64,000 nucleotides of DNA from Massilia sp. erpn (GCF_024400215.1 NZ_CP053748.1:2170001-2234000), one strand, 5' to 3'. Shown: positions 28,746 to 37,969, counted from the stretch's first letter. The notes: generated by a model from the sequence alone, not told the origin. Translations and numbers: made by a program.

Positions 28746-31228
28746 AAGTCCGTCGTCACCGAGAGGTTGACGGTGCGCGGTGCGCCCAGCGCTGCCATGC
28801 CGGAGAAATAGGCGCTGCCCCAGTAGTTCTTGTTGAACACGTTCTGCACGCCGGCGCGCACCACGGTGCGCTTGCCGCCGACGCGGCTCTCGTAGCGCGC
28901 GCCGATGTCCCAGCGCTGCCATGCCGGCAGGGTCAGACGGTTTTCCTCGCTCAGGAACAGGCGGCCGGTGCGCTCCATGCGCGCATTCAGCGTCAGGCCG
29001 GGCAGCCAGTGGCTGTCCCATTCGCCGCCGAGAACAAAGCGCCAGCGCGGCACGCCGAAAGCCGTGTGGCCGTCGTACAAGCCGTCTTCCGTTTTCAGCA
29101 GCTTGGCCTGGGTGTAAGCCAGGCCGCCCAGCAAGCGCAGGCCGGGCCGCATCTGTCCAAAGGTATTCCATTCGACGCCGCGGTTGCGCTGGCGGCCATC
29201 GTCGCCATAGATCGCAGTGGCGGGATTGCGCAGCAAGGTCGGCTGGGTGATCTGGTAGAAGCTCAGGGTTTGCATGATCTGGCCCAGATCCCATTTGCCG
29301 CCGACCTCGTACTGGCGGGTTCTATAGGGCGCGAACACGGCGCGGTAGTTGGCCGCCGTTTCATCCGTCACGGTGTCGCCCTTGCTCAAGCCTTCGATAT
29401 AGTTGGCGTACAGGGCCAATTGCGGCAGCGGCTTGAACACCAGGCCGGCCATCGGCGTCACGGCCTTCTCGTCGTAGCGGTCCTGGGTGCTGCGCTGGCC
29501 CGCATCGTCGTAGCTGTAGTTATCGGTCTGCACGCGCTGGCTGCGGGCGCCGATGGTCAGGCGCAGGCGTTCGTCCAGCACGGACAGGGTATCGGCCAGC
29601 ACCACGCTCGATAAGGTGGATGAGGTATCGCGTGGCGGCCTGGCCGGCGCAGCGGGAATCAGGGCCGGACCGGGCGCATAGATATTCGAGCTGAACTCCT
29701 CGCCAAAGCCGACGGCGGTGCCGCCTTCGCTATACAGGCGTGCCACGCCGAAGGTCCATTGATGCTTGACCGTGCCGGTGGCGAACTTGCCGCGCAGGCC
29801 GGCGTCGGCCGACACGGTGTTTTCGTAGCCGCTGACCGAACGCGCCGCATCGGTGAAATTGCCGCCGGCATCGGCCACCGGGCCAAAGCCCAGATGGCCG
29901 GAACGGCGGTTCTGGCGCCGTCCCACGCTGGCGTAAGCGGCCGCGCTGTCACTGATTTCGTATTCGCCGCGCAGCACCAGGCCATTGTCGCGGAAGCGCG
30001 AGTAAGCGCCGGGCAGCAGATTGGTTTTGGCGTCGGGCGCTTTCAGCACGTCGCCGGCAAAGCGGGCGAACAGGCCGGAGCCGCCGCGCATATCCTGGCC
30101 GGTATGAAAGGCGTCGAGCGAGAGCGACAGTTTTTCGCCCCGGTAATCGAGCGCGATGGAAGCCATTTGCTCGCGCTGCCTGCGGCCATCCAGGCTAGAG
30201 TCGCCGTTGGAGTGCAGGCCGTTGACGCGCACGCCCCAGGCATTGTTCGCGCCGAAGCGGCGGCCGATATCGGCACGCAGGCCGACTTGCGCATCCGATT
30301 CGTAGCTCAGGCCAAGGCGTGTCAGCGGCGCATCGGCCGCGCGCTTGGGCACCACATTGATGCCGCCGCCCACGCTGCCGGTGGGCGACATGCCATTCAC
30401 CAGCGCATTCGGCCCTTTCAGCACTTCGATGCGTTCATACATCTCCACCGGAATCTGCTGCGGCGGCAGCACGCCATACAGACCGTTCAGCGAGACGTCG
30501 CCGCTATCGATGGCGAAGCCCCGTATCATCATATTCTCGTAGGGGAAACCGGGCGGCACGATGACGCGCACCGAGGGATCGTTGGACACCACATCGCCGA
30601 TGGTGCGCGCCTGCTGGTCTTCCGCCAACTGGGCCGTGTAGCTGATCTGGCTGAAGGGCGCATCGAGCACGCTGGCATTTCCCAGCACGCCCAGACGGCC
30701 GCCGCGCGCCACCTGGCCGCCGGCATACGCCCCCGCCAGTTCTTCCAGCAGGCCGCCTTCGGCCGTTACCGTCACGGCGGGCAGCACCGCTTCGGGCGCG
30801 GCCGCCGCGCTGGCGCTGGAAGCGGCTGCGGCGGGCAGGCGCTGAATCAGATAGCCGCCGTTATCCTGCCGCAGCGCTTGCAGGCCGGTGCCGGCCAGCA
30901 GGACATGCAGCGCGCCCGCCACCGCATAACTGCCGTTCAAGCCCTGGCTTTGCACGCCCGCCGTCAGCTCGGTGGAGAAGGCGAGGATGATGCCGGCCTC
31001 GCGGCCCAGGCGCTGCAAGGCCACCGTCAAGGAGCCGGCCGGAATGCTGTAGCTGCGCGTTGCCTCGGCCTGCTGCTGCGTGCCGGCGACGGAGTGCGCC
31101 ATGGCGCCGCCGGGCAAGGCGCCCATGCCAAGCAGGGCGAGGGCTACGGCGCGGGCAATCAGGGCATGGCGGGGACGCGCGCTTGCCGCGCCAGGGTGAA
31201 GGCGGTGCTGGTGGCCGGACTGGCTCAT
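28742..31228 (-). CDS. TonB-dependent siderophore receptor/transducer with STN domain
   Basis: The 828-residue outer-membrane receptor has a signal region (about 25-45), then an STN (secretin/TonB short N-terminal) signalling domain at about 53-125 (SYSIPAGSLTVALQRLGREA), a plug (about 190-300) and a beta-barrel ending in a terminal Phe (VTTDF). The STN domain marks it as an FpvA/FecA-type transducer that signals ligand binding to FecR. It lies 87 bp downstream of fecR with an AAAGGA ribosome site. The ligand is probably a ferric siderophore, but it cannot be named. Confidence 0.93.
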   Translation of the reverse strand: MSQSGHQHRLHPGAASARPRHALIARAVALALLGMGALPGGAMAHSVAGTQQQAEATRSYSIPAGSLTVALQRLGREAGIILAFSTELTAGVQSQGLNGSYAVAGALHVLLAGTGLQALRQDNGGYLIQRLPAAAASSASAAAAPEAVLPAVTVTAEGGLLEELAGAYAGGQVARGGRLGVLGNASVLDAPFSQISYTAQLAEDQQARTIGDVVSNDPSVRVIVPPGFPYENMMIRGFAIDSGDVSLNGLYGVLPPQQIPVEMYERIEVLKGPNALVNGMSPTGSVGGGINVVPKRAADAPLTRLGLSYESDAQVGLRADIGRRFGANNAWGVRVNGLHSNGDSSLDGRRQREQMASIALDYRGEKLSLSLDAFHTGQDMRGGSGLFARFAGDVLKAPDAKTNLLPGAYSRFRDNGLVLRGEYEISDSAAAYASVGRRQNRRSGHLGFGPVADAGGNFTDAARSVSGYENTVSADAGLRGKFATGTVKHQWTFGVARLYSEGGTAVGFGEEFSSNIYAPGPALIPAAPARPPRDTSSTLSSVVLADTLSVLDERLRLTIGARSQRVQTDNYSYDDAGQRSTQDRYDEKAVTPMAGLVFKPLPQLALYANYIEGLSKGDTVTDETAANYRAVFAPYRTRQYEVGGKWDLGQIMQTLSFYQITQPTLLRNPATAIYGDDGRQRNRGVEWNTFGQMRPGLRLLGGLAYTQAKLLKTEDGLYDGHTAFGVPRWRFVLGGEWDSHWLPGLTLNARMERTGRLFLSEENRLTLPAWQRWDIGARYESRVGGKRTVVRAGVQNVFNKNYWGSAYFSGMAALGAPRTVNLSVTTDF

Positions 31229-31315
31229 TCGGGATTCCTTTCTATGCGGGTGGATGGCTTCTATCCTGTATGCCCCGCGAGATTGGAAAAGGGATCAGTG
31301 CGGACGAATTATTTT

Positions 31316-32287
31316 TCAGCCGCGCGCGGAGCGCGGCGTCAGCGTGACCCAGTAACGCGTCATGTAGTTGACTTGCAGCGGCAGCGCCTTGCCCAGCATA
31401 TCGAGCACCTTGCCGGTATCGGCCAGTGGATAGGTGCCCGTGACCTTGAGCGTGGCGACGGCCGGATCGACCGCCAGCCGGCCATGGCGATAGCGCGCCA
31501 GCGCCGCCACAAAGCGCTCCAGCGGCATATCCGTCGCCACCAGCATGCCTTGCAGCCAGGCTGTCGCATTCTCGTCGGCCGCATCCAGCAGGCTGACGGC
31601 GGCATCGCTGAATTGCAGCTTCTGGCCGGCCTGCAAGCGCTGCGGCGGCGCGTCCAGCGGCCGCACTTCCACCGCGCCTTCATAGACGGCGACTTCGGTC
31701 TGCCGGCAGTCCACCCGGCTTACGCTGAAGCGCGTGCCCAGCGCCTGCAGGCGGCCATGGCCGGTATACACGTAGAAGGGGCGCTCGGCCACGTCCTTGG
31801 CCGTCGTCACCAGGATCTCGCCATCGATCAGGCGTAGCACGCGCTCGCTGCCGCTGTAATCGATATCGATGGCCGAACTGGCGTTCATCTCCACGATGGT
31901 GCCGTCGGCCAAGGCCAGGCTGGTGCGCTGGCCGGTGCCGGTGCGCCGATCCGCGCTCCATTGCCGCCACGCGGCCTGCTCTTCCAGCATCCACGCCGCG
32001 CCGCCGGCAAACAGCGCCACTGCCAGCGCCTGCACCGCGCGCCGCCGCGCGGCCGAACGCGGAGCAGCCAGCGTCGCCTGCGCCAGGGCGGGCGGCAGCT
32101 GCTCCAGGCGGGAGCTGAATGCCGCTACTCTTTGCCAGGCCCGCTCATGGTCCTGGTGCGCCGCGCGCCAGGCCTGCCAGGCGCTGCGCGTGGCGTCGCT
32201 GGCCTGCTCCGACTGCAGCTCCACCAGCCAGCTGGCCGCCTGCAGGCGTACTTCCGCAGGGATGGTCGAAGAAAGCATGGTGTCCAT
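31316..32287 (-). CDS. fecR: FecR family anti-sigma/sigma regulator
   Basis: FecR proteins receive the signal from an STN-type receptor in the periplasm and activate the cognate ECF sigma factor. The 323-residue form starts at ATG 32287 (MDTMLSSTIPAEVRLQ), 11 nt after the sigma gene stop. A DUF4880-type cytoplasmic N-terminus (WLVELQSEQASDATRSAWQAW), one transmembrane segment around 75-90, a FecR domain (TSLALADGTIVEMNASSAI) and a C-terminal STN-interacting region are visible. It is the middle gene of a sigma-FecR-receptor unit. Confidence 0.9.
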   Translation of the reverse strand: MDTMLSSTIPAEVRLQAASWLVELQSEQASDATRSAWQAWRAAHQDHERAWQRVAAFSSRLEQLPPALAQATLAAPRSAARRRAVQALAVALFAGGAAWMLEEQAAWRQWSADRRTGTGQRTSLALADGTIVEMNASSAIDIDYSGSERVLRLIDGEILVTTAKDVAERPFYVYTGHGRLQALGTRFSVSRVDCRQTEVAVYEGAVEVRPLDAPPQRLQAGQKLQFSDAAVSLLDAADENATAWLQGMLVATDMPLERFVAALARYRHGRLAVDPAVATLKVTGTYPLADTGKVLDMLGKALPLQVNYMTRYWVTLTPRSARG

Positions 32288-32298
32288 GGCTGCGCGGC

Positions 32299-32802
32299 TC
32301 AATCGGCGAAGCAGCACTGTGCCAGCGCCTGCGCGATATAGCGTTTCACGGTCGGCAGCGAAACGTCGAGCCGGGCGGCGATTTCACCCTGGCGCATGCC
32401 ATCGAGCTGGGACAGCAGGAACGCTTCACGCACCTTGCCCGGAAGGCCGTCCAGCAGGCGGTCGATTTCGAGCAGCGTCTCCAGCACGATGGCGCGGCAT
32501 TCGGGCGAAGGGGCCAGCGGTTCGGGCAGGGCGGCCAAAGCCTGCAGATACGCCTGTTCCAGCTGGCGGCGGCGCTGCAGGTTGGCGACCATGCCCTGGG
32601 CGATGGTCGTCAGCAGGGCGCGCGGCTCCTGGATCGCCGGCGGCGCATCCTTGCTCAGCAGGCGGATGAAGGTGTCCTGGGCCAGGTCGGCGGCATCGAC
32701 GGAATCGCGCAGGCGCCGGCGCAGCCAGCCGAGCAGCCAGCCATGGTGGTCGGCATACAGCGCGGCGATGCCGGCGCCGGATGCGCAGCTGAGTGGTGAC
32801 AC
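32299..32802 (-). CDS. fecI: FecI-like ECF RNA polymerase sigma factor
   Basis: The 167-residue ECF sigma factor has region 2 (LRRRLRDSVDAADLAQDTFIRLL) split here only by notation, and region 4 (GMRQGEIAARLDVSLPTVK) with a helix-turn-helix. The start is taken as GTG 32802, 8 nt after an AAAGG ribosome site; a GTG at 32808 is an alternative. It probably directs transcription of the downstream receptor gene when the ligand is bound. A Fur-box-like sequence lies about 40-60 bp upstream. Confidence 0.9.
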   Translation of the reverse strand: MSPLSCASGAGIAALYADHHGWLLGWLRRRLRDSVDAADLAQDTFIRLLSKDAPPAIQEPRALLTTIAQGMVANLQRRRQLEQAYLQALAALPEPLAPSPECRAIVLETLLEIDRLLDGLPGKVREAFLLSQLDGMRQGEIAARLDVSLPTVKRYIAQALAQCCFAD

Positions 32803-32840
32803 GAACACATCCTTTCCCGGCCAAGCCGTTTTAAATTATG

Positions 32841-32864
32841 TAAATAAGAATCACTCGCAATTAT
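32841..32864 (-). promoter_or_regulatory. Fur-box-like operator upstream of the ECF sigma gene
   Basis: On the minus strand the sequence reads as GCGAGTGATTCTTATTTAC, closely matching the GCGAATGATTCTTATTT-type Fur sites seen before fecI-like genes. It lies about 40-60 bp upstream of the sigma gene start, so iron repression of the sigma-FecR-receptor unit is expected. Confidence 0.65.
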
Positions 32865-33010
32865 ACGGTGAAACTACCTAAATAAATGCAAGTCGCGTGC
32901 TTGCTTTTCAGGCAATTGTTACAATTGGTGAATATCGTGCGCCCCCAATGCGTATACAATCCACCCCTTTCTCTAGAGCAATACTACTAATATTAATAAG
33001 GGGTTAGCTG

Positions 33011-34186
33011 ATGTTCTTGAAGCGCGTGGCCATGGTGTTCGTGGCATTAGTGGCAGTAAGTGGCCTGTTTCCGCAAACCGCATCAGCCTCCAATATCGCC
33101 GTCGCCGGGTTTGCCTTTGCCGGCGATGCTGGCACCGCAAAAACCCGTTTCCCTCTGAGCTATGCCGTGTATGAGCACATGCGCTCCATGCCGGGCCAGA
33201 GTTTTTCCCGTCTGCTGGTGGACCGCAGCGCCGCCGTCAAGAATCCCGCCTTCGAGCTGATGGCACCGGAAAAGATGATGAACCTGAAGGCCGCGGACCA
33301 GGCGCTGATGACGGTGCTGGTGCTGAGCGGTGAGACCATCCTCACCGAAAACTTCGGCAGCTATTACAAGACCTTCGTCAATCTGCGCGGTGAAGCGCTG
33401 ATCTTCGACTTCAAGAGCAAGACCGTGGTGCGCAGCTACCCGATCAACGCCGCCCTGTTCGATGCCACCCCGAGGCCGCCATCGCAGGAGCGCATCGCCG
33501 AATTCGTCGCGCAGCTGCTGATGAAGGAAGAGGGCAAGGGCCTGTTCACCCAATACCTGAACCGCCTGTCCAGCGCCACCTTGCCGGCGCCCGGCACCCG
33601 CACCATCCAGGTGCGCAAGGCCGAAATGGCGCCCGAAGCGCTGGCGCTGATGCCGGAAGCCCTGCGCAGCCAGCCCAAGATCATCGAATCCATGCTGGCC
33701 GACTCCTTCGGCTCCGTGCTGTCGGCCAAGGCCGGCGTGCCGGTGCTGCCGTCCGGCGCCGGCCACGCCATGGGCACCATGGCCATGCGCCTGGAAAACG
33801 GCGACGACGTGCAGCTGAAGATCGGCGAAGGCGACTACCTGTTCGATATCAAGATCAACAAGTTCGCCAAGGTCAAAACGGCCGAAACCCGTGTCGGCAC
33901 CTCGTATGTATACGGCGCCTACGCCAACATCCACTTCTTCGAGCCGACCCTGAATACCGACTACATCAACACCGACCTGAAAAACGGCGAATCCGCCGTG
34001 GTGCCGGCCGGCCTGGTGTCGACCGACGATTTCGCCGCCTACCAGGACGCCATCCGCGGCATGTTCCTGAAGCTGGCCGATGCCTTTGAAGGCGCCGATC
34101 CGAAATGGGTCACCACCGCCGCCTCCGCCAAAGACATCACGAAACAGATTGAAGCAACCCGCACTATCCTGAAAGCGAGTAAATAA
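33011..34186 (+). CDS. Exported protein of unknown function (envelope operon gene 1)
   Basis: The 391-residue protein has a clear signal peptide (MFLKRVAMVFVALVAVSGLF, cleavage near TASAS at about 27). The mature part is mixed alpha/beta with no family I recognise, beginning NIAVAGFAFAGDAG. Signs of a soluble periplasmic or surface role are the lack of further membrane segments and the absence of lipobox cysteines. The stop abuts the start of the next gene with no gap, so the genes should be translationally coupled. AGGGG precedes the ATG. Its function is probably tied to the CsgG-like lipoprotein three genes downstream. Confidence 0.85.
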   Translation: MFLKRVAMVFVALVAVSGLFPQTASASNIAVAGFAFAGDAGTAKTRFPLSYAVYEHMRSMPGQSFSRLLVDRSAAVKNPAFELMAPEKMMNLKAADQALMTVLVLSGETILTENFGSYYKTFVNLRGEALIFDFKSKTVVRSYPINAALFDATPRPPSQERIAEFVAQLLMKEEGKGLFTQYLNRLSSATLPAPGTRTIQVRKAEMAPEALALMPEALRSQPKIIESMLADSFGSVLSAKAGVPVLPSGAGHAMGTMAMRLENGDDVQLKIGEGDYLFDIKINKFAKVKTAETRVGTSYVYGAYANIHFFEPTLNTDYINTDLKNGESAVVPAGLVSTDDFAAYQDAIRGMFLKLADAFEGADPKWVTTAASAKDITKQIEATRTILKASK

Positions 34187-35302
34187 ATGAAGAAATTCCT
34201 CCTGCTGTGCGCAGCCCTGCTGCTGTCGGCGCAAGCCGCCGCGCAAATCGTGCAAGTCAAAGGTGTAGCCACCATCAGCTACCCGACCACCCTGAGTCCG
34301 ATGGACAAGGAAAAAGCCTACCGCAACGCGCAGCTGGCTTCCGTCGAGCGCTACTTCGCCGAAAGCGGCGAAGCCGAATCGCAGAACTTTGAAGCGATCC
34401 AGGACAAGATCGAAGCCAACCTGGACAAATTCCTGCTCAGCACCACCGTGCTGAACGAAATGGACCAGCCGAATCTGCGCAAGTATTCCGTCTCCGTGCG
34501 TACCGAGCTGAATGTCGCCAAACTGAAAAACACCCTGAAGAGCGCCAGCGCCGCCGGCAAGACCGCTGTCGGCGAGAAGTCGCAGATGGTCTACGTCTTC
34601 GTCGGCCGCGAAGTGGCCAGCGTGAAGAGCTTTGACGACCGCGTCGTGCAGCGCGCCGAGGTGAGCGTCGACCGCGATATCAAGCGCAACGCCAACACCA
34701 AGGGCAGCGAAGGCGAATCCCTGCGCGGCGGCTCGATCTCCACCAACGCTTCCGTGCGCAAGAACGACAGCCTGTCGGCCAAGCAATCCGTGACGGTGGA
34801 AACCGGCGGCAGCACCACCCGCAAGGCCGACCAGACCGAGTTCCGCGTGTTCTCCCTGGCGAACCAGAAAACCGCCATCACCAGCGTGTTCTCGCAAGCC
34901 GGTTTCGCTGTGGCCGATCCTGAATTCGTGCTGGGCGATAAAGACATCCCATCGGTCAACCAGGACTTCTCCAAAGGTAACGACCTGGCGCCGGCCACCC
35001 TGCGCTCCATCGTCGCATCCCTGCGCAAGAACGGCGTGCCGCTGCTGGCGCTGGCCACCTTCGACGTGAACCCAGCCGCCGTGGACGAAGCCACCGGCAT
35101 GCAGCGCGTCGTCGTTTCCGTGACCGGCCGCGTGCTGGACCTGCGCGGCAACCTGCCGCGTGAAGTGGCCTCCGTGCCGCCGGTGCAGTACTTCGGCCTG
35201 GGCGCCGACAGCGCCACCGCGCAGACCAAAGCCCTGAAAGAAGCATCGGGCCTGGCTGCCAAGGAAGTGGTCAGCCGCCTGAACGCCGCTGGCGTGTATT
35301 GA
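34187..35302 (+). CDS. Exported protein of unknown function (envelope operon gene 2)
   Basis: The 371-residue protein has a signal peptide (MKKFLLLCAALLLSAQAAAQ). The mature N-terminus, VQVKGVATISYPTTLSPMDK followed by a helix AYRNAQLASVERYFAES, recalls the first alpha/beta domain of FlgT/LPP20-type envelope proteins, but the resemblance is weak. A Lys/Ser/Thr-rich middle (about 150-210) contains a low-complexity stretch. A C-terminal domain has PPVQYFGLGADSATAQTKAL. It begins directly at the previous stop. I do not assign a function. Confidence 0.82.
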   Translation: MKKFLLLCAALLLSAQAAAQIVQVKGVATISYPTTLSPMDKEKAYRNAQLASVERYFAESGEAESQNFEAIQDKIEANLDKFLLSTTVLNEMDQPNLRKYSVSVRTELNVAKLKNTLKSASAAGKTAVGEKSQMVYVFVGREVASVKSFDDRVVQRAEVSVDRDIKRNANTKGSEGESLRGGSISTNASVRKNDSLSAKQSVTVETGGSTTRKADQTEFRVFSLANQKTAITSVFSQAGFAVADPEFVLGDKDIPSVNQDFSKGNDLAPATLRSIVASLRKNGVPLLALATFDVNPAAVDEATGMQRVVVSVTGRVLDLRGNLPREVASVPPVQYFGLGADSATAQTKALKEASGLAAKEVVSRLNAAGVY

Positions 35303-35353
35303 TTGCCTCACCCTGTTTTCGTTTCATGACAACCTAGAAGAGAGAAAAGCACC

Positions 35354-35977
35354 ATGAATAAAATTCGCATGTCCGTTCTGCTGGGCGCCCTGATGATGGC
35401 AGCCTCCGGTATCGCTTCCGCCCAATTCGGCGGCCTGACCAGCGCCCTGGGCGGCGGCAAATCGGGCGGCAGCGTCAGCGCCGAACAGATCGTGAAACGC
35501 TATGTGACCGGCACCCAGAGCGTGATGAACGCCGATGCCAATATGCTGGCAGCCCTGGGCCTGAAAGACGAATCCGAAAAAGCCGCCCTGCACGCCAAGA
35601 ACCTGACCGAAGGCGCGACCAAGGATGCGCTGGAAGGCGCCTCCAAAGTGCAGACCGACAGCAGCAAGGCGCTGGAAGAGCACATGGCCGGCAAAAAAGT
35701 GGTGATGGATGAAGAGAGCAAAAAACGCTTCGCCAACGGCCTGGCCGATCTGGCGCGCGGCGTGATCCAGTACGTCGGTGTGAGCAAGGACATGTCCGGC
35801 TTCAAGCCAAGCGTGACCTCGCTGGGCGCGGCTGCCAATTCGGCTGTCTACATCGTGCAAAGCCTGCCAGGCTCGCTGAAGTCTGTGGGCAGCACCCTGA
35901 AAACCGCGATCGATTTCGCCAAGAGCAATAACATCCCTCTGCCTAAAGAGGCCAACGACGCTACCGCACTGCTGTAA
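35354..35977 (+). CDS. Small exported helical protein of unknown function (envelope operon gene 3)
   Basis: The 207-residue protein has a signal peptide (MNKIRMSVLLGALMMAASGI, cleavage near ASAQ), a Gly-rich stretch at about 25-38, and then a predominantly helical mature part without cysteines. An AGAGAGAAAAG-like ribosome site lies upstream. It is 51 nt after gene 2 and 6 nt before the CsgG-like gene, so all four genes read as one unit. I know no named family for it. Confidence 0.82.
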   Translation: MNKIRMSVLLGALMMAASGIASAQFGGLTSALGGGKSGGSVSAEQIVKRYVTGTQSVMNADANMLAALGLKDESEKAALHAKNLTEGATKDALEGASKVQTDSSKALEEHMAGKKVVMDEESKKRFANGLADLARGVIQYVGVSKDMSGFKPSVTSLGAAANSAVYIVQSLPGSLKSVGSTLKTAIDFAKSNNIPLPKEANDATALL

Positions 35978-35983
35978 TCGACC

Positions 35984-37450
35984 ATGAAATACGCCATTAC
36001 CTCCGCGCTGCTGGCTGGCCTGATCCTGGCTGGCTGCGGCGAGAAGAAAGATGCGCCGGCCGCGCCGGCTGGCCAGGCCGCACCGGCCGGTCCTAACCTG
36101 ACCCAGACGCCGGACGTGGGCAAGGTCGAGCAGGTGGCGACCACCGCCATCGGCTCCGGCATGTCGCCTGGTGCCGCCGTCAATGATGCGCTGAAAACAG
36201 CCATCATGCAGGTCAACGGCACCACGGTGGACGCTACTTCGGCCAACATCAACGTGCTGAAACAGGTCACGGAAACGCTGGACGCCGAAGTCACCGACGG
36301 CGTCGATACCGCCAAGCTGGCCGCGACCGCCACCACGACCATGCAGGGCCAGGCCTTCATCGACCAGATCGTGACCCAGTCCAAGGGCGCGGTGTCCTCC
36401 TTCAAGGTTGTGAAGCTGACGCCTCCAGCCAATAAGGGCGGCATGTTCCAGGTCGAGATCGAAGCGAAGATCGCCAAGTTCAAGGCGCCTGCGGACAGCG
36501 GCAAGATCAAGATCGTGGTCGCGCCGCTGCGTTCGGACAAGGCCAGCTTCAATATCGGCGGGCGCAATGTGCCGGCGCAGGAAGTGCTGTCGGCCATCCG
36601 CCAGCAGATCATCGATTCGCTGTCGCAGACCGGCCGCTTCACGGTGCTGGACCGCCAGTTCGAGGGCGAGCTGCAAAATGAGCTGAACATGATCGAGTCC
36701 GGCCAGACCGCCAATACCGACTTCGCCAAACTGGGCCAGGCCCTGAGCGCGGACCTGGTATGGGTCGGCGTGGTCAACGAGCTGGCTTACAACCGCAACG
36801 CGCGCAAGCTGCAGACTTCGGACCGCGAGCTGGTGTCTTATGCCGGCGCCTGGTCGGTATCGCAGCGCATGATCAATCTGGCCACGCGCCAGATCCTGCA
36901 GTCGACCACCTTGCGCGGCGAACCGCCGGCGATCGCGCCGACCACGCTGGGCACCAGCTTCAACGAAGCCGGTCTGCTGAAGGACATGCAGGCTGAAATC
37001 GTGAAGAAGGCCACCGACGCCATCCTGCTGCGCACCTTCCCGATCTCGATCGTGGAACGCGACGGCAATAACGTCGTGCTGAGCCAGGGCGGCAGCGCCG
37101 TGACCGAGAACGGCCGTTACCGCGTCTACCTGCAAGGCAAGGAGATCAAGGATCCGCAGACCGGCCAATCCCTGGGCAATATGGAAAGCCAGTGCTGCGA
37201 GGTGGTGATCAACCGCGTGACGCCGAACCTGTCCTACGGCACGCTGGAAAACGTGCAGGTCAAGCTGGATGGCGTTGCCGCCGGCGCCCTGCAGCTGCGC
37301 GAAGCCGTGGCGGCACCGAAGCAGGCTGCGGCCAAACCGGCCGGCGGCGACGCCAGCCAGGAAGCGCCGGCCAAGCCGCAGAAAGCGGCCGCCGTGGCGA
37401 AGAAGGCTGCCGCGCCGGCGGCCGATGCGCCGAAGAAGGACGACTGGTAA
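35984..37450 (+). CDS. CsgG-like outer-membrane lipoprotein (envelope operon gene 4)
   Basis: The 488-residue lipoprotein has the lipobox LAGC with Cys18. A CsgG/HfaB-type core spans about 165-350 (IKIVVAPLRSDKAS, GRFTVLDRQFEGELQNELN, ADLVWVGVVNEL). CsgG proteins form outer-membrane pores for curli, while relatives such as LpoB and HfaB have other envelope roles. The C-terminus is a low-complexity Ala/Lys/Pro tail (about 435-488). No curli genes (csgA, csgB, csgE, csgF) are present. It is the last gene of a four-gene operon and is followed by a strong terminator. Confidence 0.83.
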   Translation: MKYAITSALLAGLILAGCGEKKDAPAAPAGQAAPAGPNLTQTPDVGKVEQVATTAIGSGMSPGAAVNDALKTAIMQVNGTTVDATSANINVLKQVTETLDAEVTDGVDTAKLAATATTTMQGQAFIDQIVTQSKGAVSSFKVVKLTPPANKGGMFQVEIEAKIAKFKAPADSGKIKIVVAPLRSDKASFNIGGRNVPAQEVLSAIRQQIIDSLSQTGRFTVLDRQFEGELQNELNMIESGQTANTDFAKLGQALSADLVWVGVVNELAYNRNARKLQTSDRELVSYAGAWSVSQRMINLATRQILQSTTLRGEPPAIAPTTLGTSFNEAGLLKDMQAEIVKKATDAILLRTFPISIVERDGNNVVLSQGGSAVTENGRYRVYLQGKEIKDPQTGQSLGNMESQCCEVVINRVTPNLSYGTLENVQVKLDGVAAGALQLREAVAAPKQAAAKPAGGDASQEAPAKPQKAAAVAKKAAAPAADAPKKDDW

Positions 37451-37471
37451 GCCGTCTTTATTGCATCATGC

Positions 37472-37506
37472 AAGCCCGCCCGCAGCAATGCCGGCGGGCT
37501 TTTTTC
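37472..37506 (+). terminator. Rho-independent terminator of the envelope operon
   Basis: The arms AAGCCCGCC (37472-37480) and GGCGGGCTT (37493-37501) pair around a 12-nt loop and are followed by a T-run. It lies 22 nt after the CsgG-like gene. Confidence 0.88.
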
Positions 37507-37765
37507 ATGATGCGCGGCCCTGTCTATCGGGGCATATCTTTCCATTAAAAAAAACAGCGCCCATATGTGCGAAAACGCACAAAGGCCGGCCGAGCCTCCT
37601 GTTCTAATCCTGCTATCATTTGTGCAGGCAAAGGAAACTTTGTCTGGCGCATGGCCCCTGGCGATACCTGTATTGGATAGGGCATTTGATGCCGCTCATG
37701 CCCAGCTTCTTCCAGTGGAGTAATCTTGCCTTGAGGCTTGATGTGCTGTTTGGAAAGGGAAAACT
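37507..37765. other. Intergenic region before the Cys4 mini-protein
   Basis: These 259 bases, part of a 315-bp gap without a gene, contain no convincing coding frame. I could not identify a consensus promoter with confidence. They presumably carry the promoter of the small protein at 37766. Confidence 0.5.
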
Positions 37766-37963
37766 GTGGAAACGATCGAGACCAAGCTGTCCCCGGAAAG
37801 CGTAACGCCGCCGCTGCCTTCCGTCCCCGCCGCCAGGACGCGGCAATCCTTGCCACCAAAAGGTTCGTGCTGGTATTGCGAAAAACCCTTGGATAGCGTG
37901 CGCCGTTTCTGCGGCAAGGAATGCGCCGAATCCTTCGACGAAGAAGCGGAGTTCACCCGCTGA
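37766..37963 (+). CDS. Small Cys4 zinc-ribbon-like protein
   Basis: The 65-residue protein starts at a GTG preceded by GGAAAGGGA. It has four cysteines as CWYC (35-38) and CGKEC (49-53), a C-x2-C-x10-C-x3-C arrangement that suggests a zinc knuckle. The N-terminal 30 residues are Pro/Ser/Thr-rich and probably disordered. The C-terminus is acidic. Such proteins are common but uncharacterised in Burkholderiales. It is convergent with the HPt gene at 37970. A role in protein or RNA binding can only be guessed. Confidence 0.75.
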   Translation: METIETKLSPESVTPPLPSVPAARTRQSLPPKGSCWYCEKPLDSVRRFCGKECAESFDEEAEFTR

Positions 37964-37969
37964 TCTGAT

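Noticed and set aside
33083..35311. Long minus-strand open frame across the envelope operon
   Set aside because: It crosses two plus-strand genes with signal peptides and coupled start/stop; it has no domain signature.
35324..37168. Long minus-strand open frame opposite genes 3 and 4 of the envelope operon
   Set aside because: The plus-strand CsgG-like gene is clearly real; the antisense frame has no support.
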